Positions 16,892 through 26,073 of a stretch of DNA of 64,000 nucleotides are shown here, piece after piece. The translations under genes were made by a program, and so were the position numbers. The notes beneath the pieces are model-generated. The model was not told where the DNA came from and did not search any database. It saw only the letters and a program-made list of their open reading frames with translations. The stretch spans positions 744,001-808,000 of the forward strand of contig CAWCIW010000005.1 of the NCBI GenBank assembly GCA_963795825.1, given 5' to 3'. Source of the DNA: BOG-908 sp963795825. Lineage in GTDB: Bacteria; Pseudomonadota; Alphaproteobacteria; Acetobacterales; Acetobacteraceae. Position 1 is the stretch's first letter. Every line of letters starts with the position of its first letter.

Positions 16892-17080
16892 ATGCGCTGG
16901 TTGGTTTTGGCGGTTGCCTTGGCGGCGGCTGGATGCACGGATAATCATGCGGGCCCGACTGGCGCGAGCAGCATCTCGCCCACCGGCGCAGGTTCGCAGC
17001 CCGGTGCCAGCGCTGGCGCCTCGGTTGGTGGCGGCCCGGCTGGCACAGGCACCACGGACAGCGCTGGCGGCGCGAAATAG
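16892..17080 (+). CDS. Small Gly/Ser/Ala-rich lipoprotein, unknown function
   Basis: A 62-residue protein: signal MRWLVLAVALAAAGC with a clean lipobox (AAGC), then a low-complexity Gly/Ala/Ser/Pro mature part. AGAGGAGA lies at a good distance before the ATG. No recognisable domain. The lipobox and ribosome-binding site support a real gene despite its size. Confidence 0.65.
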   Translation: MRWLVLAVALAAAGCTDNHAGPTGASSISPTGAGSQPGASAGASVGGGPAGTGTTDSAGGAK

Positions 17081-17137
17081 GCTTGGCCGAAGTGTCCGGC
17101 TAAGCTTTCGTAGCTTATCATGGCGCGCCTGAATATT

Positions 17138-17160
17138 CCTGACTGGCTCGCCCAGTCAGG
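17138..17160. terminator. Hairpin between convergent genes
   Basis: A perfect 9-bp stem (CCTGACTGG with CCAGTCAGG) and a 5-base loop lie between the lipoprotein stop (17080) and the SDR stop (17221). There is no T-tract on either side, so termination is inferred only from position. A second small hairpin (TAAGCT-TTCG-TAGCTTA) lies at 17101-17117. Confidence 0.4.
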
Positions 17161-17220
17161 ACATCCTATCACGCCCCTAAGCCGAATTACGGTCGGCTGC
17201 GGTGCACGGGCTGCGGCCGA

Positions 17221-18228
17221 TCAGCGTCGGCGCCTGGCGGCGGCTCCCAATGCAAGCGCTCCCAAACCGGCCGCGAGCACCGTGGTGGCCGGATTGAGTT
17301 GCGCCTCGAGCAGCAAGCTCGTCTTGCGGGTGAGCGGGTGCAGCGTGCTCCGTTCCGCCATATCTTCGCGCACCTCGTAGAGATTATCACGCCGCGCTGG
17401 ATCACCTGGATTCTTGCTCGTCTGCGTGATGCGGCCGACCTTGGAAAATACCCAGTCCATCACGCGCGGCATCGCCTGGTTGGCGATCACCAGCGACAAT
17501 CCGCCGGCGCCGCCTATCGTGATATCGCGATTACCGTGCTCACACCCGTGCAGTATAGCGCGTGCCACGAGATGCGGATGATAGGCCGGCGGCGGATTGC
17601 GCGTGCCGGGGCTACCCATCGCGTTGCGGGCATGTTCCATGAAAGCTGTGTCGATGGCAGCAGGCTTTATGAGCGTGAGGGAGATCGGATCGCCAGCGGC
17701 CTCGGTCTCGCGACGGAATGCCTCGGTGAAGCCCTTCACGGCGAACTTCGCCGCGCAGTACGTTCCCTGATAGGGTATGGCGAATTCCCCAAGCACGCTG
17801 CCGACGTTGACGATCGCGCCACCTGCGGTCCGCAGATGTGCGGCGGCCGCCAGCGTGCCATGCACAACGCCCCAATACACGACGTCGAATACGCGGCGCT
17901 GGTCTTCCGGCTTGGTCTCCGTAAGGCTTCCATACAGGAAAGCGCCTGCGTCGTTCACCCAAGTGTCGAAATGGCCGAATACGGCGATGGCCTTGGCTGC
18001 CGCGGCATCGACGGCTTGCCTGTCGGCCACGTCGGCCACCGCATACGCGGCCTGCCCGCCTTTCGCGGTGATCTCCGCAGCAAGTTCCTTGAGTGCGGCC
18101 TCATTACGCGCGACGAGCAGCAGCTTGGCGCCGCGCTCTGCAGCGAGCCGGGCGGTGGCCAGTCCGATGCCGGACGTGGCGCCGGTGAGCACGATGACTT
18201 GCTGGTTCAGTGGCTTCAGTTTTGGCAT
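17221..18228 (-). CDS. SDR-family oxidoreductase
   Basis: About 335 residues of short-chain dehydrogenase/reductase. The cofactor motif is TGATSGIG (near residue 14), the NNAG-like motif appears as VNDAG, and the catalytic Ser, Tyr and Lys lie in VGSVLGE and YQGTYCAAKFAV. A C-terminal extension of about 90 residues ends in an Ala-rich hydrophobic stretch and RRRR, as in the SDR7C-like membrane-associated subgroup. The ATG at 18228 (MPKLKPLNQQVIVLTG) is preferred to 18276. Substrate unknown. It is transcribed in the same direction as the oxidase operon, and no functional link is evident. Confidence 0.87.
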   Translation of the reverse strand: MPKLKPLNQQVIVLTGATSGIGLATARLAAERGAKLLLVARNEAALKELAAEITAKGGQAAYAVADVADRQAVDAAAAKAIAVFGHFDTWVNDAGAFLYGSLTETKPEDQRRVFDVVYWGVVHGTLAAAAHLRTAGGAIVNVGSVLGEFAIPYQGTYCAAKFAVKGFTEAFRRETEAAGDPISLTLIKPAAIDTAFMEHARNAMGSPGTRNPPPAYHPHLVARAILHGCEHGNRDITIGGAGGLSLVIANQAMPRVMDWVFSKVGRITQTSKNPGDPARRDNLYEVREDMAERSTLHPLTRKTSLLLEAQLNPATTVLAAGLGALALGAAARRRR

Positions 18229-18354
18229 CAGACGGATCCTATGAGGGCCAGCCAGATATGGCGCGTGGACCAGCAATACCTAGACGGGGGAACGTCTTGT
18301 TGTTCAGGGGACACCAAGTGTGCCGCTTCGTGGATCGCGATACTGTCAGCCTGG

Positions 18355-18645
18355 CTACCGGGTAAGATAATCGACCAACGTCATCGTGAACAATATCGCC
18401 ACCCAGAAAAAACCGATACCCGAGAACAGCCGTATGAGAGGAGGGTCTTTCAGAACCTCCATCGATATGAGCAGCACCGTCAAAACCATGCAGAGGAGCA
18501 CAACGCCCTCCGCTATGAACGTCAATCTGAACGGCACCGTGGCGCCGAGAACCAGGTTTATGCTCAGCAGCACCAGCAACGTGACGAAGCTGAACAACGC
18601 CGGCCGCATATGGTGAAACAGGGTACGCCAATCCGCGCGCGACAT
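18355..18645 (-). CDS. coxD: Cytochrome c oxidase subunit IV family protein (caa3 operon)
   Basis: A 96-residue protein with three membrane helices (LFSFVTLLVLLSINLVLG; GVVLLCMVLTVLLISMEV; FSGIGFFWVAILFTMTLV). This is the usual small fourth subunit of caa3-type oxidases. It is the last gene of the ACIII-caa3 operon and starts 10 bases after subunit III ends. Confidence 0.85.
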   Translation of the reverse strand: MSRADWRTLFHHMRPALFSFVTLLVLLSINLVLGATVPFRLTFIAEGVVLLCMVLTVLLISMEVLKDPPLIRLFSGIGFFWVAILFTMTLVDYLTR

Positions 18646-18655
18646 CTTCCCGCCT

Positions 18656-19321
18656 TCAGCGATTGAAAACGTAGAGGACAGGAAAGACGATGATCCAGAT
18701 CAGGTCGATGAAATGCCAATACAGGCCATAAATCTCGATGCGGTTCTGATGAGCCTGCAGAAAGCCCGGCTTGCTGGCCTGCCATGTCAGCCATAGCAGG
18801 ATAGAGACACCGGTGATCAAATGCACGCCGTGCAGACCGGTGGTGATGTAATACACATCGACGAACAGCGTGGAAGCCTGGTCGTGCGCCAGCACATATG
18901 AGCGGTTTGCCAGGAACGGCATCATGTGCTCGTCGTAATCCTGGTAGTATTCGAAGCCTTTCAGAAGCAGGAACAAGGAACCAAGCGCAGCGGTTGCCAG
19001 CATCGCGCCGAGCATAAGCCGTCGCCAACCCAGGCGTGACGTGACGATTGCCAGAGACATCGTCAGGCTCGAGCAGATAAGCACGGCCGTGTTGGTGGCA
19101 CCGATCCAGAACTTCAGATGCGTGGTCACTAGCATCACGGATTCTGGATGCTGTATGCGCAGGATCAGTGCGCACAGGAACAACCCCGCAAACAGCAAAA
19201 GCTCGGTGATGAGCCACGCCCACATGCCGAGTGCGGCCGCCTCGCGCTGCTGATCGCGTGTGGTGAATTGCTCGGCGAGTGCGATCCCGACCGGCTCGGC
19301 GGCAATAGCAGCGCTAGCCAT
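18656..19321 (-). CDS. coxC: caa3-type cytochrome c oxidase subunit III
   Basis: About 221 residues with five membrane helices and no N-terminal pair. This is the short form of subunit III found in caa3 and bo3 oxidases (ALGMWAWLITELLLFAGLFL; TTGLHGVHLITGVSILL; WHFIDLIWIIVFPVLYVFNR). The ATG at 19321 overlaps the 3' end of subunit I by 8 bases. Confidence 0.92.
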   Translation of the reverse strand: MASAAIAAEPVGIALAEQFTTRDQQREAAALGMWAWLITELLLFAGLFLCALILRIQHPESVMLVTTHLKFWIGATNTAVLICSSLTMSLAIVTSRLGWRRLMLGAMLATAALGSLFLLLKGFEYYQDYDEHMMPFLANRSYVLAHDQASTLFVDVYYITTGLHGVHLITGVSILLWLTWQASKPGFLQAHQNRIEIYGLYWHFIDLIWIIVFPVLYVFNR

Positions 19322-20966
19322 TGTCGCGCGTCTGGTTCGCGTAGTCGTAGGGTTGGTAATCAACAACCGGTATCTGGGTGAAGTTATGCGCTGGTGGCGG
19401 CGATGTGGTGGTCCACTCCAGCCCCTTGGCCTGCCACGGGTTTGCCGGCGCCTTTTTGCCGAACCACAGCGACCAGATCAGGTAGCTGAGCGGGAAAAAA
19501 TAGCCCACCGCGAGTATCGTGCTGCCAGCACTCGACAGAATGTTGAGCAGCTGGAACTCCGGCGGATAAGCATGGTAGCGACGCGGCATTCCGAGATAGC
19601 CCAGGATGAACTGCGGAAAAAACGTCACGTTGAAGCCAACGAAGATCAACAGAGCGCCGACGCGACCCCAGGCTTCGGGATACATGCGCCCGGTGAATTT
19701 CGGCCACCAATAATGCAGGCCGCCGAGGAAGGCGAGCATCGTTCCACCGACCATGATGTAGTGGAAATGCGCCACCACGAAGTAGGTGTCGTGCAGATGT
19801 GCATCCACCGCCAGCGTGGCCAGAAACAGGCCGGTCAGGCCGCCCAGCACGAACAATCCGATATAACCCATCGCATACAGCATCGGTGTATCGAGCCGGA
19901 TTGTGCCTTTGTGGATCGTCGCCGTCCAATTATACACCTTCACTGCTGACGGCACGGCAACCGCGAAACTCAGGAAAGAGAATACCGTGCTCGCCAACTG
20001 GCTCTGTCCGTTGACGAACATGTGGTGGCCCCACACCAGAAAGGTGATCGAAGCCAGCCCGATGCTCGCATAAGCCACGAACTTGTAGCCGAACACACGC
20101 TTCTGCGAGAACGCCGCGACCAATTCTGTGATCACGCCCATGCCCGGAAGCACCATGATATACACGGCGGGGTGCGAGTAGAACCAGAAAAGATGCTCGA
20201 ACAGCACAGGATCGCCGCCGAGCCGCGGGTCGAACACGCCGATATGGAAAGCGCGCTCCATGACCAGCAGGATGAGCGCGAGCGTGATCACCGGCGTGCC
20301 TAGCAGGAATATCAGGCTCACGGCATAATGCGTCCACACGAAGATAGGCATGCGGAACCACGTCATGCCGGGGCAACGCATCTTGTGGATGGTGACAACG
20401 AAATTCAGCCCGGTGAGTATCGACGAGAACCCGACCACGATCACGCCGAGCAGCGCCGGTATCACATAGGTGTTGGAGTACGTCGTGCTGAACGGCGCGT
20501 AGAACGTCCATCCGGTATCCACGCCGCCGACGATCAGCACCACGATGGTGAACAGTGAGCCGGTCATGAACACGTACCAGCTCAGCAAGTTGAGCCGCGG
20601 AAACGCCAGGTCCTTGGCGCCGATCATCAGCGGGATCAGGAAGTTGCCAAATGTGGCAGGTATCGACGGGATCAGGAAGAACCAGATCATGATCACGCCG
20701 TGCATGGTGAACAGCTTGTTGTAGGTGTCGTTGCTGAATATCTGGCCATCCGGAACCACCAGGCTCAGCCGCACCAGGCCTGCAGCGATCGCGCCAAGAA
20801 TGAAGAAACCGGTGATGGACGCGAGGTACAGCAGCGCGATGCGCTTGTGGTCGGTGGTGAAGAACCAGCTGCGCAACGTGTGTTCCGCATGCAGGTAATC
20901 CGCTGGCCGGTCGATCGTGACGCGGGGAGTGTCGGGGTCGCGCGAAACGGTATCGAGCGGGCTCAT
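19314..20966 (-). CDS. coxA: caa3-type cytochrome c oxidase subunit I, A2-type
   Basis: A 550-residue catalytic subunit that reduces O2 at the heme-CuB centre. Visible ligands: the low-spin heme His in FTMHGVIMIWFF, the CuB His and cross-linked Tyr in YSHPAVYIMVLPG, the His pair in VWGHHMFVNGQ, and the heme ligands in VVAHFHYIMVGG. The motif YSHPAV replaces the GHPEV glutamate of A1 enzymes and marks the A2 proton pathway. The ATG at 20966 removes a 55-residue extension that overlaps coxB. Confidence 0.96.
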   Translation of the reverse strand: MSPLDTVSRDPDTPRVTIDRPADYLHAEHTLRSWFFTTDHKRIALLYLASITGFFILGAIAAGLVRLSLVVPDGQIFSNDTYNKLFTMHGVIMIWFFLIPSIPATFGNFLIPLMIGAKDLAFPRLNLLSWYVFMTGSLFTIVVLIVGGVDTGWTFYAPFSTTYSNTYVIPALLGVIVVGFSSILTGLNFVVTIHKMRCPGMTWFRMPIFVWTHYAVSLIFLLGTPVITLALILLVMERAFHIGVFDPRLGGDPVLFEHLFWFYSHPAVYIMVLPGMGVITELVAAFSQKRVFGYKFVAYASIGLASITFLVWGHHMFVNGQSQLASTVFSFLSFAVAVPSAVKVYNWTATIHKGTIRLDTPMLYAMGYIGLFVLGGLTGLFLATLAVDAHLHDTYFVVAHFHYIMVGGTMLAFLGGLHYWWPKFTGRMYPEAWGRVGALLIFVGFNVTFFPQFILGYLGMPRRYHAYPPEFQLLNILSSAGSTILAVGYFFPLSYLIWSLWFGKKAPANPWQAKGLEWTTTSPPPAHNFTQIPVVDYQPYDYANQTRDNG

Positions 20967-21024
20967 GCGGTCAGCTCCAGGAAAGGTCGCTTCAGGCGTG
21001 TATGCAAGGTGATGCCGGCAAGCT

Positions 21025-21984
21025 TCACGGCGCGGTTCCAGAATCGCTCTTGATGTAGGCGATAAGTTGGATGAGCTCTTCCTCGGGAATGATCCCGTTG
21101 AAGCTCGGCATGACCTGTTTGTAGCCTGCAATCAGATTGTGGTCCGGGTTCAGTATCTTGTCGCGTATATACGTGTCGTCCGCGATGCGTGTGCCACCGT
21201 CCGCCATCGGCACCGGCTTTTCATACAGCCCGGCAAGGGACGGCGCGCGCACCGTTGCCGCAGCGCCGTGGCATCCCGTGCAGCCGTAATTGGCGAACAA
21301 CCGTTTGCCGTTTGCCGCCAAGGACTGCGTTGATCCGGCCTGGCTGAGCCAACGCTCGTAGTCGCCCGGCTTCATAACGTAGATCTCGCCATCCATAACC
21401 GAATGGTCTGTCCCGCAATATTCCGAGCAATACAGCCGGTAAGCGCCAGGCCGGTCGGCGGTGAACCAGACTTGCGTGTATCGGCCGGGCAATGTTTCCA
21501 TCTGCACGCGAAAAGCCGGCAGATACAGCGAATGTATCACGTCCTGGCTGATCATGTTGATCACCACGGGCTGGCCGGTCGGGACATGCAGATCGTTGAT
21601 CTCAGCCTGCCCGCCGGGATGCTGGAATTTCCACATCCATTGCCGCCCGATCCCCTGTATCGTCATCGCATTTGCCGGCGGGTGCTTGGCCACGTCAAAG
21701 AGCTGCGCGCCCCAGGCGAAAAAACCGAGCGTGAGGAAGAACGGTATCAGCATCCACGACATTTCGACCACCACATTGCGGTCTGTCGGGTTGCCGCGAT
21801 CCACCTTGCGGCTGGCGCGGTAAACCAGCGCAAACCAGGTGATCGCCAGGAATATCGGCACTGTGAGAAGCAGCGTCACCGCGGTGAACGCGCTGATCAG
21901 GTAATCCACATGCGTTGCTGCATTCGAGGCCGCAGCAGGCCACAGCAGCAGCGGATAATCTGCGGGACTTGCCGGGCCGCTCAT
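21025..21984 (-). CDS. coxB: caa3-type cytochrome c oxidase subunit II with fused cytochrome c
   Basis: A 319-residue subunit. Two membrane helices lie near residues 25-90. A cupredoxin domain with the CuA ligands follows (YCSEYCGTDHSVMDGEIYVM: two Cys, His, Met). A C-terminal class I cytochrome c domain begins near 230 with the heme site CTGCHG and a distal Met region (GYKQVMPSF). The fused cytochrome makes this a caa3 enzyme able to take electrons directly from the ACIII cytochrome. The start at 21984 overlaps the preceding gene's stop (ATGA). Confidence 0.96.
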   Translation of the reverse strand: MSGPASPADYPLLLWPAAASNAATHVDYLISAFTAVTLLLTVPIFLAITWFALVYRASRKVDRGNPTDRNVVVEMSWMLIPFFLTLGFFAWGAQLFDVAKHPPANAMTIQGIGRQWMWKFQHPGGQAEINDLHVPTGQPVVINMISQDVIHSLYLPAFRVQMETLPGRYTQVWFTADRPGAYRLYCSEYCGTDHSVMDGEIYVMKPGDYERWLSQAGSTQSLAANGKRLFANYGCTGCHGAAATVRAPSLAGLYEKPVPMADGGTRIADDTYIRDKILNPDHNLIAGYKQVMPSFNGIIPEEELIQLIAYIKSDSGTAP

Positions 21985-22538
21985 GGCGCACGCTCCCGCG
22001 TTGGCTTGTCGGGTGCGGCATGCGCGTCGAGCGACTGGCCTGTTACCAGCACCATCGCGCGCGCAATCGGAATGCGCGCGGTATCGGCATCCAGCGTGGC
22101 GTAGCCTTGCAGAAGCTGGTTCTGGTTTGCCTGAAGCGCGCCCAGTTCACCGATCGGATCGGCTTGCAGATGGGGCAGCGGCGGCGTCACCTGCGCGCGC
22201 TGCAAGACCGTCAGCCCCACATCGCGTGCGGCGTCGCGGTGATGCAGAACATTAAGCAAAATCGCCATAAGAACGATGCCGGACAGCGCAGATCCAGCGA
22301 AAATCGCCATGATACGGCCAAGCTGGCGTGCGTTGGCGTCGTCCGTCTCATAGCCGGCAGCCAGCGAACGCGGATCCGGTGCGCCCTGGCTTTTCCCCTT
22401 GCCCATTTCCGTGCCGAACGGATCGATCGCGCCCGGAACGGCGCGGCGCGGCGCCAGCAGCCGGGCGCCTGCCAAAGCTGTCGCCGCGCCGGCCAGGAAC
22501 GACGCCACACCGCGTGCCCGCACGCCATTGCGGCTCAT
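21981..22538 (-). CDS. Single-pass membrane protein of the ACIII-caa3 operon, unknown function
   Basis: A 185-residue protein with a hydrophobic stretch near the N-terminus (VASFLAGAATALAGARLL) and one clear membrane helix (IMAIFAGSALSGIVLMAILL). A periplasmic tail follows, with the pattern LQADPIGELGALQANQ, GYATLDADTARIPIARAM. This tail resembles small proteins I recall beside cytochrome oxidases and ACIII operons in other bacteria, but I can assign no function. ATGA overlaps at both ends tie it tightly to actF and coxB. The ATG at 22538 is the natural start. Confidence 0.75.
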   Translation of the reverse strand: MSRNGVRARGVASFLAGAATALAGARLLAPRRAVPGAIDPFGTEMGKGKSQGAPDPRSLAAGYETDDANARQLGRIMAIFAGSALSGIVLMAILLNVLHHRDAARDVGLTVLQRAQVTPPLPHLQADPIGELGALQANQNQLLQGYATLDADTARIPIARAMVLVTGQSLDAHAAPDKPTRERAP

Positions 22539-23515
22539 GCCCGCACCTGCACCGGCCGCCACGCGCGCACCACGATCCACGCCGCGCAAGCCAATCCGGC
22601 GAACACCGCCACATCGATGATGGAAATCGTGAACACCCCTCTGAGCGACGGCGTGACCAGCCAGAATAATTCGACGACATGACACGCCAGCAGCAACGCA
22701 GCCACACCAACCACCAGACTTCGCACCGCGCCTGTTCCAAGCAAAGCCAGGCTCGCGGCAAACCCGAAGGCGCAGAGCCAGACTGCCGCCGCACCGAATG
22801 GATTGCCGCGTGCGAGATACCAGACGATCTCCGCGGGCTTGTTCGCAGACCACACCACGAGATATTGGATGACGTGCAGAAACGCCCAGATGCCGGCAGC
22901 CAGCGCCAGCAGCACCGGTGCATCGCGCGTCGCACGTCCGGCCAGCAGCAGCCCGGCCGAGAGCGCTATGCCCGATTGCACCGTCATAAGCAGCAAACCG
23001 AACCCTGCCGCATTCAAGCCGGGCTGCAGCGATTCGATCCAGTCATAAGCGGCAAGCGTGCCGATACCGAAATGCACAACCAGTCCAAAACCGCACAAAC
23101 CGGCTCGCGCGTCACGCGCCGGCGGTTTCACCGCCAGCAAACAAAGCCCTGTCCACGCCAACAAATACACCACGCCGCGGACAGCAAACCACACCGGCCT
23201 GAACCAGCCGCCGGCAAATCCCGCCGGCGCGTGCAGCGCCCAAGGATACAACGCATGCGTCGACAACAATACCGGCACGCCGAGCAACGCCGCCGCCGGC
23301 ATCAACACCAGCATCCAACGCAAATACCCGTTCTGCGCAGCGCCGCCTCGCCCCGCCAGCTCCGATCCCAACACCAACGGAAGCGCACCCACCGGTAACG
23401 ACAGAAACACCAGCCAGGCCGCCAGATATGGCGCTATGATCGCCCTGCCGAACACCACGGCGCACACCAGCACCACGATCGCAACGCCAGCCGAAGCGAT
23501 CATGCCCCGCCTCAT
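22535..23515 (-). CDS. actF: Alternative Complex III subunit ActF
   Basis: A 326-residue polytopic membrane protein with roughly ten helices, corresponding to the second quinol-binding-type subunit of ACIII. Recognisable family features are the TM arrangement, HALYPWALHAP, YDWIESLQPG, and the WAFLHVIQYLVVWSANKPAE segment. It pairs with ActC in the membrane. Its start overlaps the stop of actE (ATGA), and its end overlaps the next gene. Confidence 0.85.
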   Translation of the reverse strand: MRRGMIASAGVAIVVLVCAVVFGRAIIAPYLAAWLVFLSLPVGALPLVLGSELAGRGGAAQNGYLRWMLVLMPAAALLGVPVLLSTHALYPWALHAPAGFAGGWFRPVWFAVRGVVYLLAWTGLCLLAVKPPARDARAGLCGFGLVVHFGIGTLAAYDWIESLQPGLNAAGFGLLLMTVQSGIALSAGLLLAGRATRDAPVLLALAAGIWAFLHVIQYLVVWSANKPAEIVWYLARGNPFGAAAVWLCAFGFAASLALLGTGAVRSLVVGVAALLLACHVVELFWLVTPSLRGVFTISIIDVAVFAGLACAAWIVVRAWRPVQVRA

Positions 23516-24123
23516 GGCGAACCGGCCTGTGCCAAACGCTGCCTGTCCTCAGGCGGAAGTTGCGCGATCTGCGCGGCCTGGCTCAACTGCAACGCGCGTA
23601 TGTACGACGCAATCGCCCACCGGTCCGCCGGCGGCACGCGCGCGGCATAACTATACATCGCACCATGCCCGTTGGTGATCGCGTCGTAGATCACCTGCGC
23701 CTTCGCCCGCATCAGCCTTGCCGTCGTAAAAGCTGGCGGATGCGGAAATCCGCGCTGCACGATCATGCCCTCGCCGTCGCCGGACGCTGCATGGCACGGG
23801 CTACAAAAAATGTTGAACTCCGATTGTCCCTGCAGCAGCAGTGCCGTGGTGATTGCGTGCGGCTGTGGCGCGGGCGAGTCCGGCTGCTCCTGCGCCAGCG
23901 TTCCGGAAACCGGCGCGCGTATTGCCGCGCCGTTCGGCGAGGCGGGGTCGCGGTCCCATTGGCGCAGGCTGCGCTGGGTGAACATGTCTTCTTTTTTGCA
24001 GGCTGCTACCGTCACAAGAGATAGCGATAGAACAGCAAGCAAGGCCTTCTTTTTTGAGAAAAAGAAGCAAAAAACTTTTGCTCCTGATGGTGGTGTTGAG
24101 AGAGGCACGTAAAACGACATCAT
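23512..24123 (-). CDS. actE: ACIII lipoprotein cytochrome c ActE, with repeat-derived signal region
   Basis: A 203-residue monoheme cytochrome c. Heme attachment is CSPCH (SEFNIFCSPCHAASGDGEG), and a likely axial Met follows in GAMYSYAARVPP. The signal peptide has the charged region SKKK, hydrophobic core ALLAVLSLSLVT and lipobox VAAC, so it is a lipoprotein. Residues about 14-29 (GAKVFCFFFSKKKALL) come from a half palindromic repeat embedded in the gene. The ATG at 24123 overlaps the actC-actD stop, which supports translation straight through the repeat. A shorter start inside the repeat is not available in frame. Confidence 0.88.
   Translation of the reverse strand: MMSFYVPLSTPPSGAKVFCFFFSKKKALLAVLSLSLVTVAACKKEDMFTQRSLRQWDRDPASPNGAAIRAPVSGTLAQEQPDSPAPQPHAITTALLLQGQSEFNIFCSPCHAASGDGEGMIVQRGFPHPPAFTTARLMRAKAQVIYDAITNGHGAMYSYAARVPPADRWAIASYIRALQLSQAAQIAQLPPEDRQRLAQAGSP
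24035..24085 (-). repeat. Half palindromic repeat inside actE
   Basis: One arm: CAAAAGTTTTTTGCTTC, then T-tract/A-tract hairpin ending GAAGG (minus-strand sense), followed by CCTTGC. It lies within the coding start of actE and provides the Lys-rich and early hydrophobic part of its signal peptide. No second arm. Confidence 0.82.
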
Positions 24124-26071
24124 CTTGGCACCTGCGAGACCGTAAGCGCCGGATCGTTCAGGTTTGCGAACAGCCGTTCTGCGGGTTCGGGGTCGAATTC
24201 GCCTTCCAGCGCGTGTGCAACCACGAAGAACCTGTCCTGCGTTGCGCGGCCGATGCCTGGGATGTTGAAGGATGGATGGTTCAGCCTAGGGAACCGGTTC
24301 TGGACCAGCATCGCGGCAACCACCGCCGTGCCGGCACACAAACAGGCGAAACTTGCCGTCGGCACCAGGAACGCCGGCCAACTGAAGCGCGGCCTGCCGC
24401 CTATGTCGAACACATAATCATACGCCGTCGCCCACACGCACATGCCAAACATCGTGCCGCCGCCGGCCACGCCCGCGGCCCACGCCCATGTCGCATGGCC
24501 AGCGTGCATGCCGAGCTCGGCCGCCACTTCCGGGTTCGGCATCGGCGCATACGCGTCGATCCTGTAGCCGGGCGCACCACGCAACACGCGCGCCGCAGCA
24601 GCCATGCCACGCGCGGTAGCAAACTCGCCGGCCACGCCCCATAGCGGCGCCTCGTGCGGCGGCCATGGCGCAGCCCCTTCCGGTCCCGCGCCGGTGTTCG
24701 AAACCAATTCCCGCGCGCCCAACATGGAGATCACAGGAAGCAGCCGCAGGAACAGCAGCAGCAGGAACAGGAACAGCCCGGCGGAGCCCGCAAATGTGGT
24801 CCACTCGAAAAAAGTGATGTGCGTCGCCTGCGCGGCGGACGGCAGATAATCGTGCTGCAGGCTGGCAACGATCAAAGTGTAATGGTCGCCCCAGATGCCG
24901 GCTGCCGCCGCCCCGCCCACCCAGGCGAGTATGCCAGGCCGCGCGCGAAAACTCGGTATCAGGAACAGCAAGGGCGGCAGGAAACCGGCCGTCACCAGCA
25001 TCCAGAAACTCCACGCCACCGGCCCGCCAACGCGCCGCCCCAGTGCCGCCATATCCGCCGCCTCGCCACCGAGCAGCGTGGTGAAATCGGTCGCCGCCTC
25101 GCAATAGATATTCGCCGCGCACAGCCCCAGCATCAGCAAAGCCAGCACGCGTATGTGGCGCGCGGTGATCATCGTCTCCAGCGCGAACACGTGGCGTATG
25201 ATCACCGTCAGCACCGACAACATGCCGACGCCGGAAAATACCGCACCGACCAGATACGTCACCGGCAGCAGCGTATCGTGCCAGCCAGGCTCTACGGTTC
25301 CGGCAAACATCACCGCCGCCCCGGTCTGCAATGCCACCACCACGAGCACGCACAGCACAGCAAGTCCGCGATAAGCGTGGCTCCACCGGTGCCAGTGAAT
25401 GATCGAACCGCGCCAGCCGAGCGCCGCGATGCCGTAGAGCTGCGCCACCAGATGGCCGCTGTTGCCATCCCGCGCGCGCTCGCAGGCGCGATCCCGCAGG
25501 CTCGCGATATCCGGCAACAGCCCGACATAGAACAAGCCCGCGGCAAGCCCGAGGAAACTCAATGATGTCGATCGCATCCCAAACCAGCGGGCTGCGGAAC
25601 TGCGGCCACAGCGGAAGATTGTTCGGATAGGGCAGGTTCCAGTAGAAGAACCACGGACGGCCGAGATGGATGATCGGATACAGTCCCGCCGCAGCCGCCG
25701 CAGCAGCGCCATCGTCTCCGCCGATGCGATTCAGCGCCCCGCGCCAGTATGCCGAGCAGCAGCAGCATCGCCGAGACCATCAGCGCGCCGCACGCGTTGC
25801 CCATCCACCAGTCGTAGCTGACGATATCGAGCGCCCAGGTGACCGGGATGTTGTTGCCCCAGACGCCGATGCCCCAGTAGAACAACCAGCCGCACGCGAG
25901 AATACCCATAAGCCCGACCAGCGCGCACATCGCCGCGAAGGCGATCAGCCAGCGCCGCCTGCGACGGATGCTCGAACGCGATGCCGGTCAATCTGCTCGC
26001 CGATCGCCCTGTCACCGTGCGACGGCGGCAGGGACTCGGCCACTGGCGGTACGGATTGCCGCGCTCGGCAT
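24120..26071 (-). pseudogene. actC-actD: ACIII subunits ActC (NrfD-type) and ActD (DUF3341) fused in one gene; frameshifted in its first third
   Basis: About 650 residues if the frame is repaired. The ActC part is an NrfD-like quinol-binding membrane protein (GIGVWGNNIPVTWALDIVSY; YPIIHLGRPWFFYWNLPYPN; LWPQFRSPLVWDAI). After LRLLPVISMLGARELV the same frame continues without stop into ActD, a DUF3341 protein with two helices (LWGVAGEFATARGMAAAARV; NHPSFNIPGIGRATQDRFF). The frame is open from about 25565 to 24120. Upstream, conserved ActC segments fall in changing frames, with shifts near 25565, 25740 and 25980. Conservation on both sides of each shift favours sequence error over true decay. 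The start ATG (26071) is 2 bases after the actB stop. ActC and ActD are separate proteins in most described operons. Confidence 0.8.
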
Positions 26072-26073
26072 CG

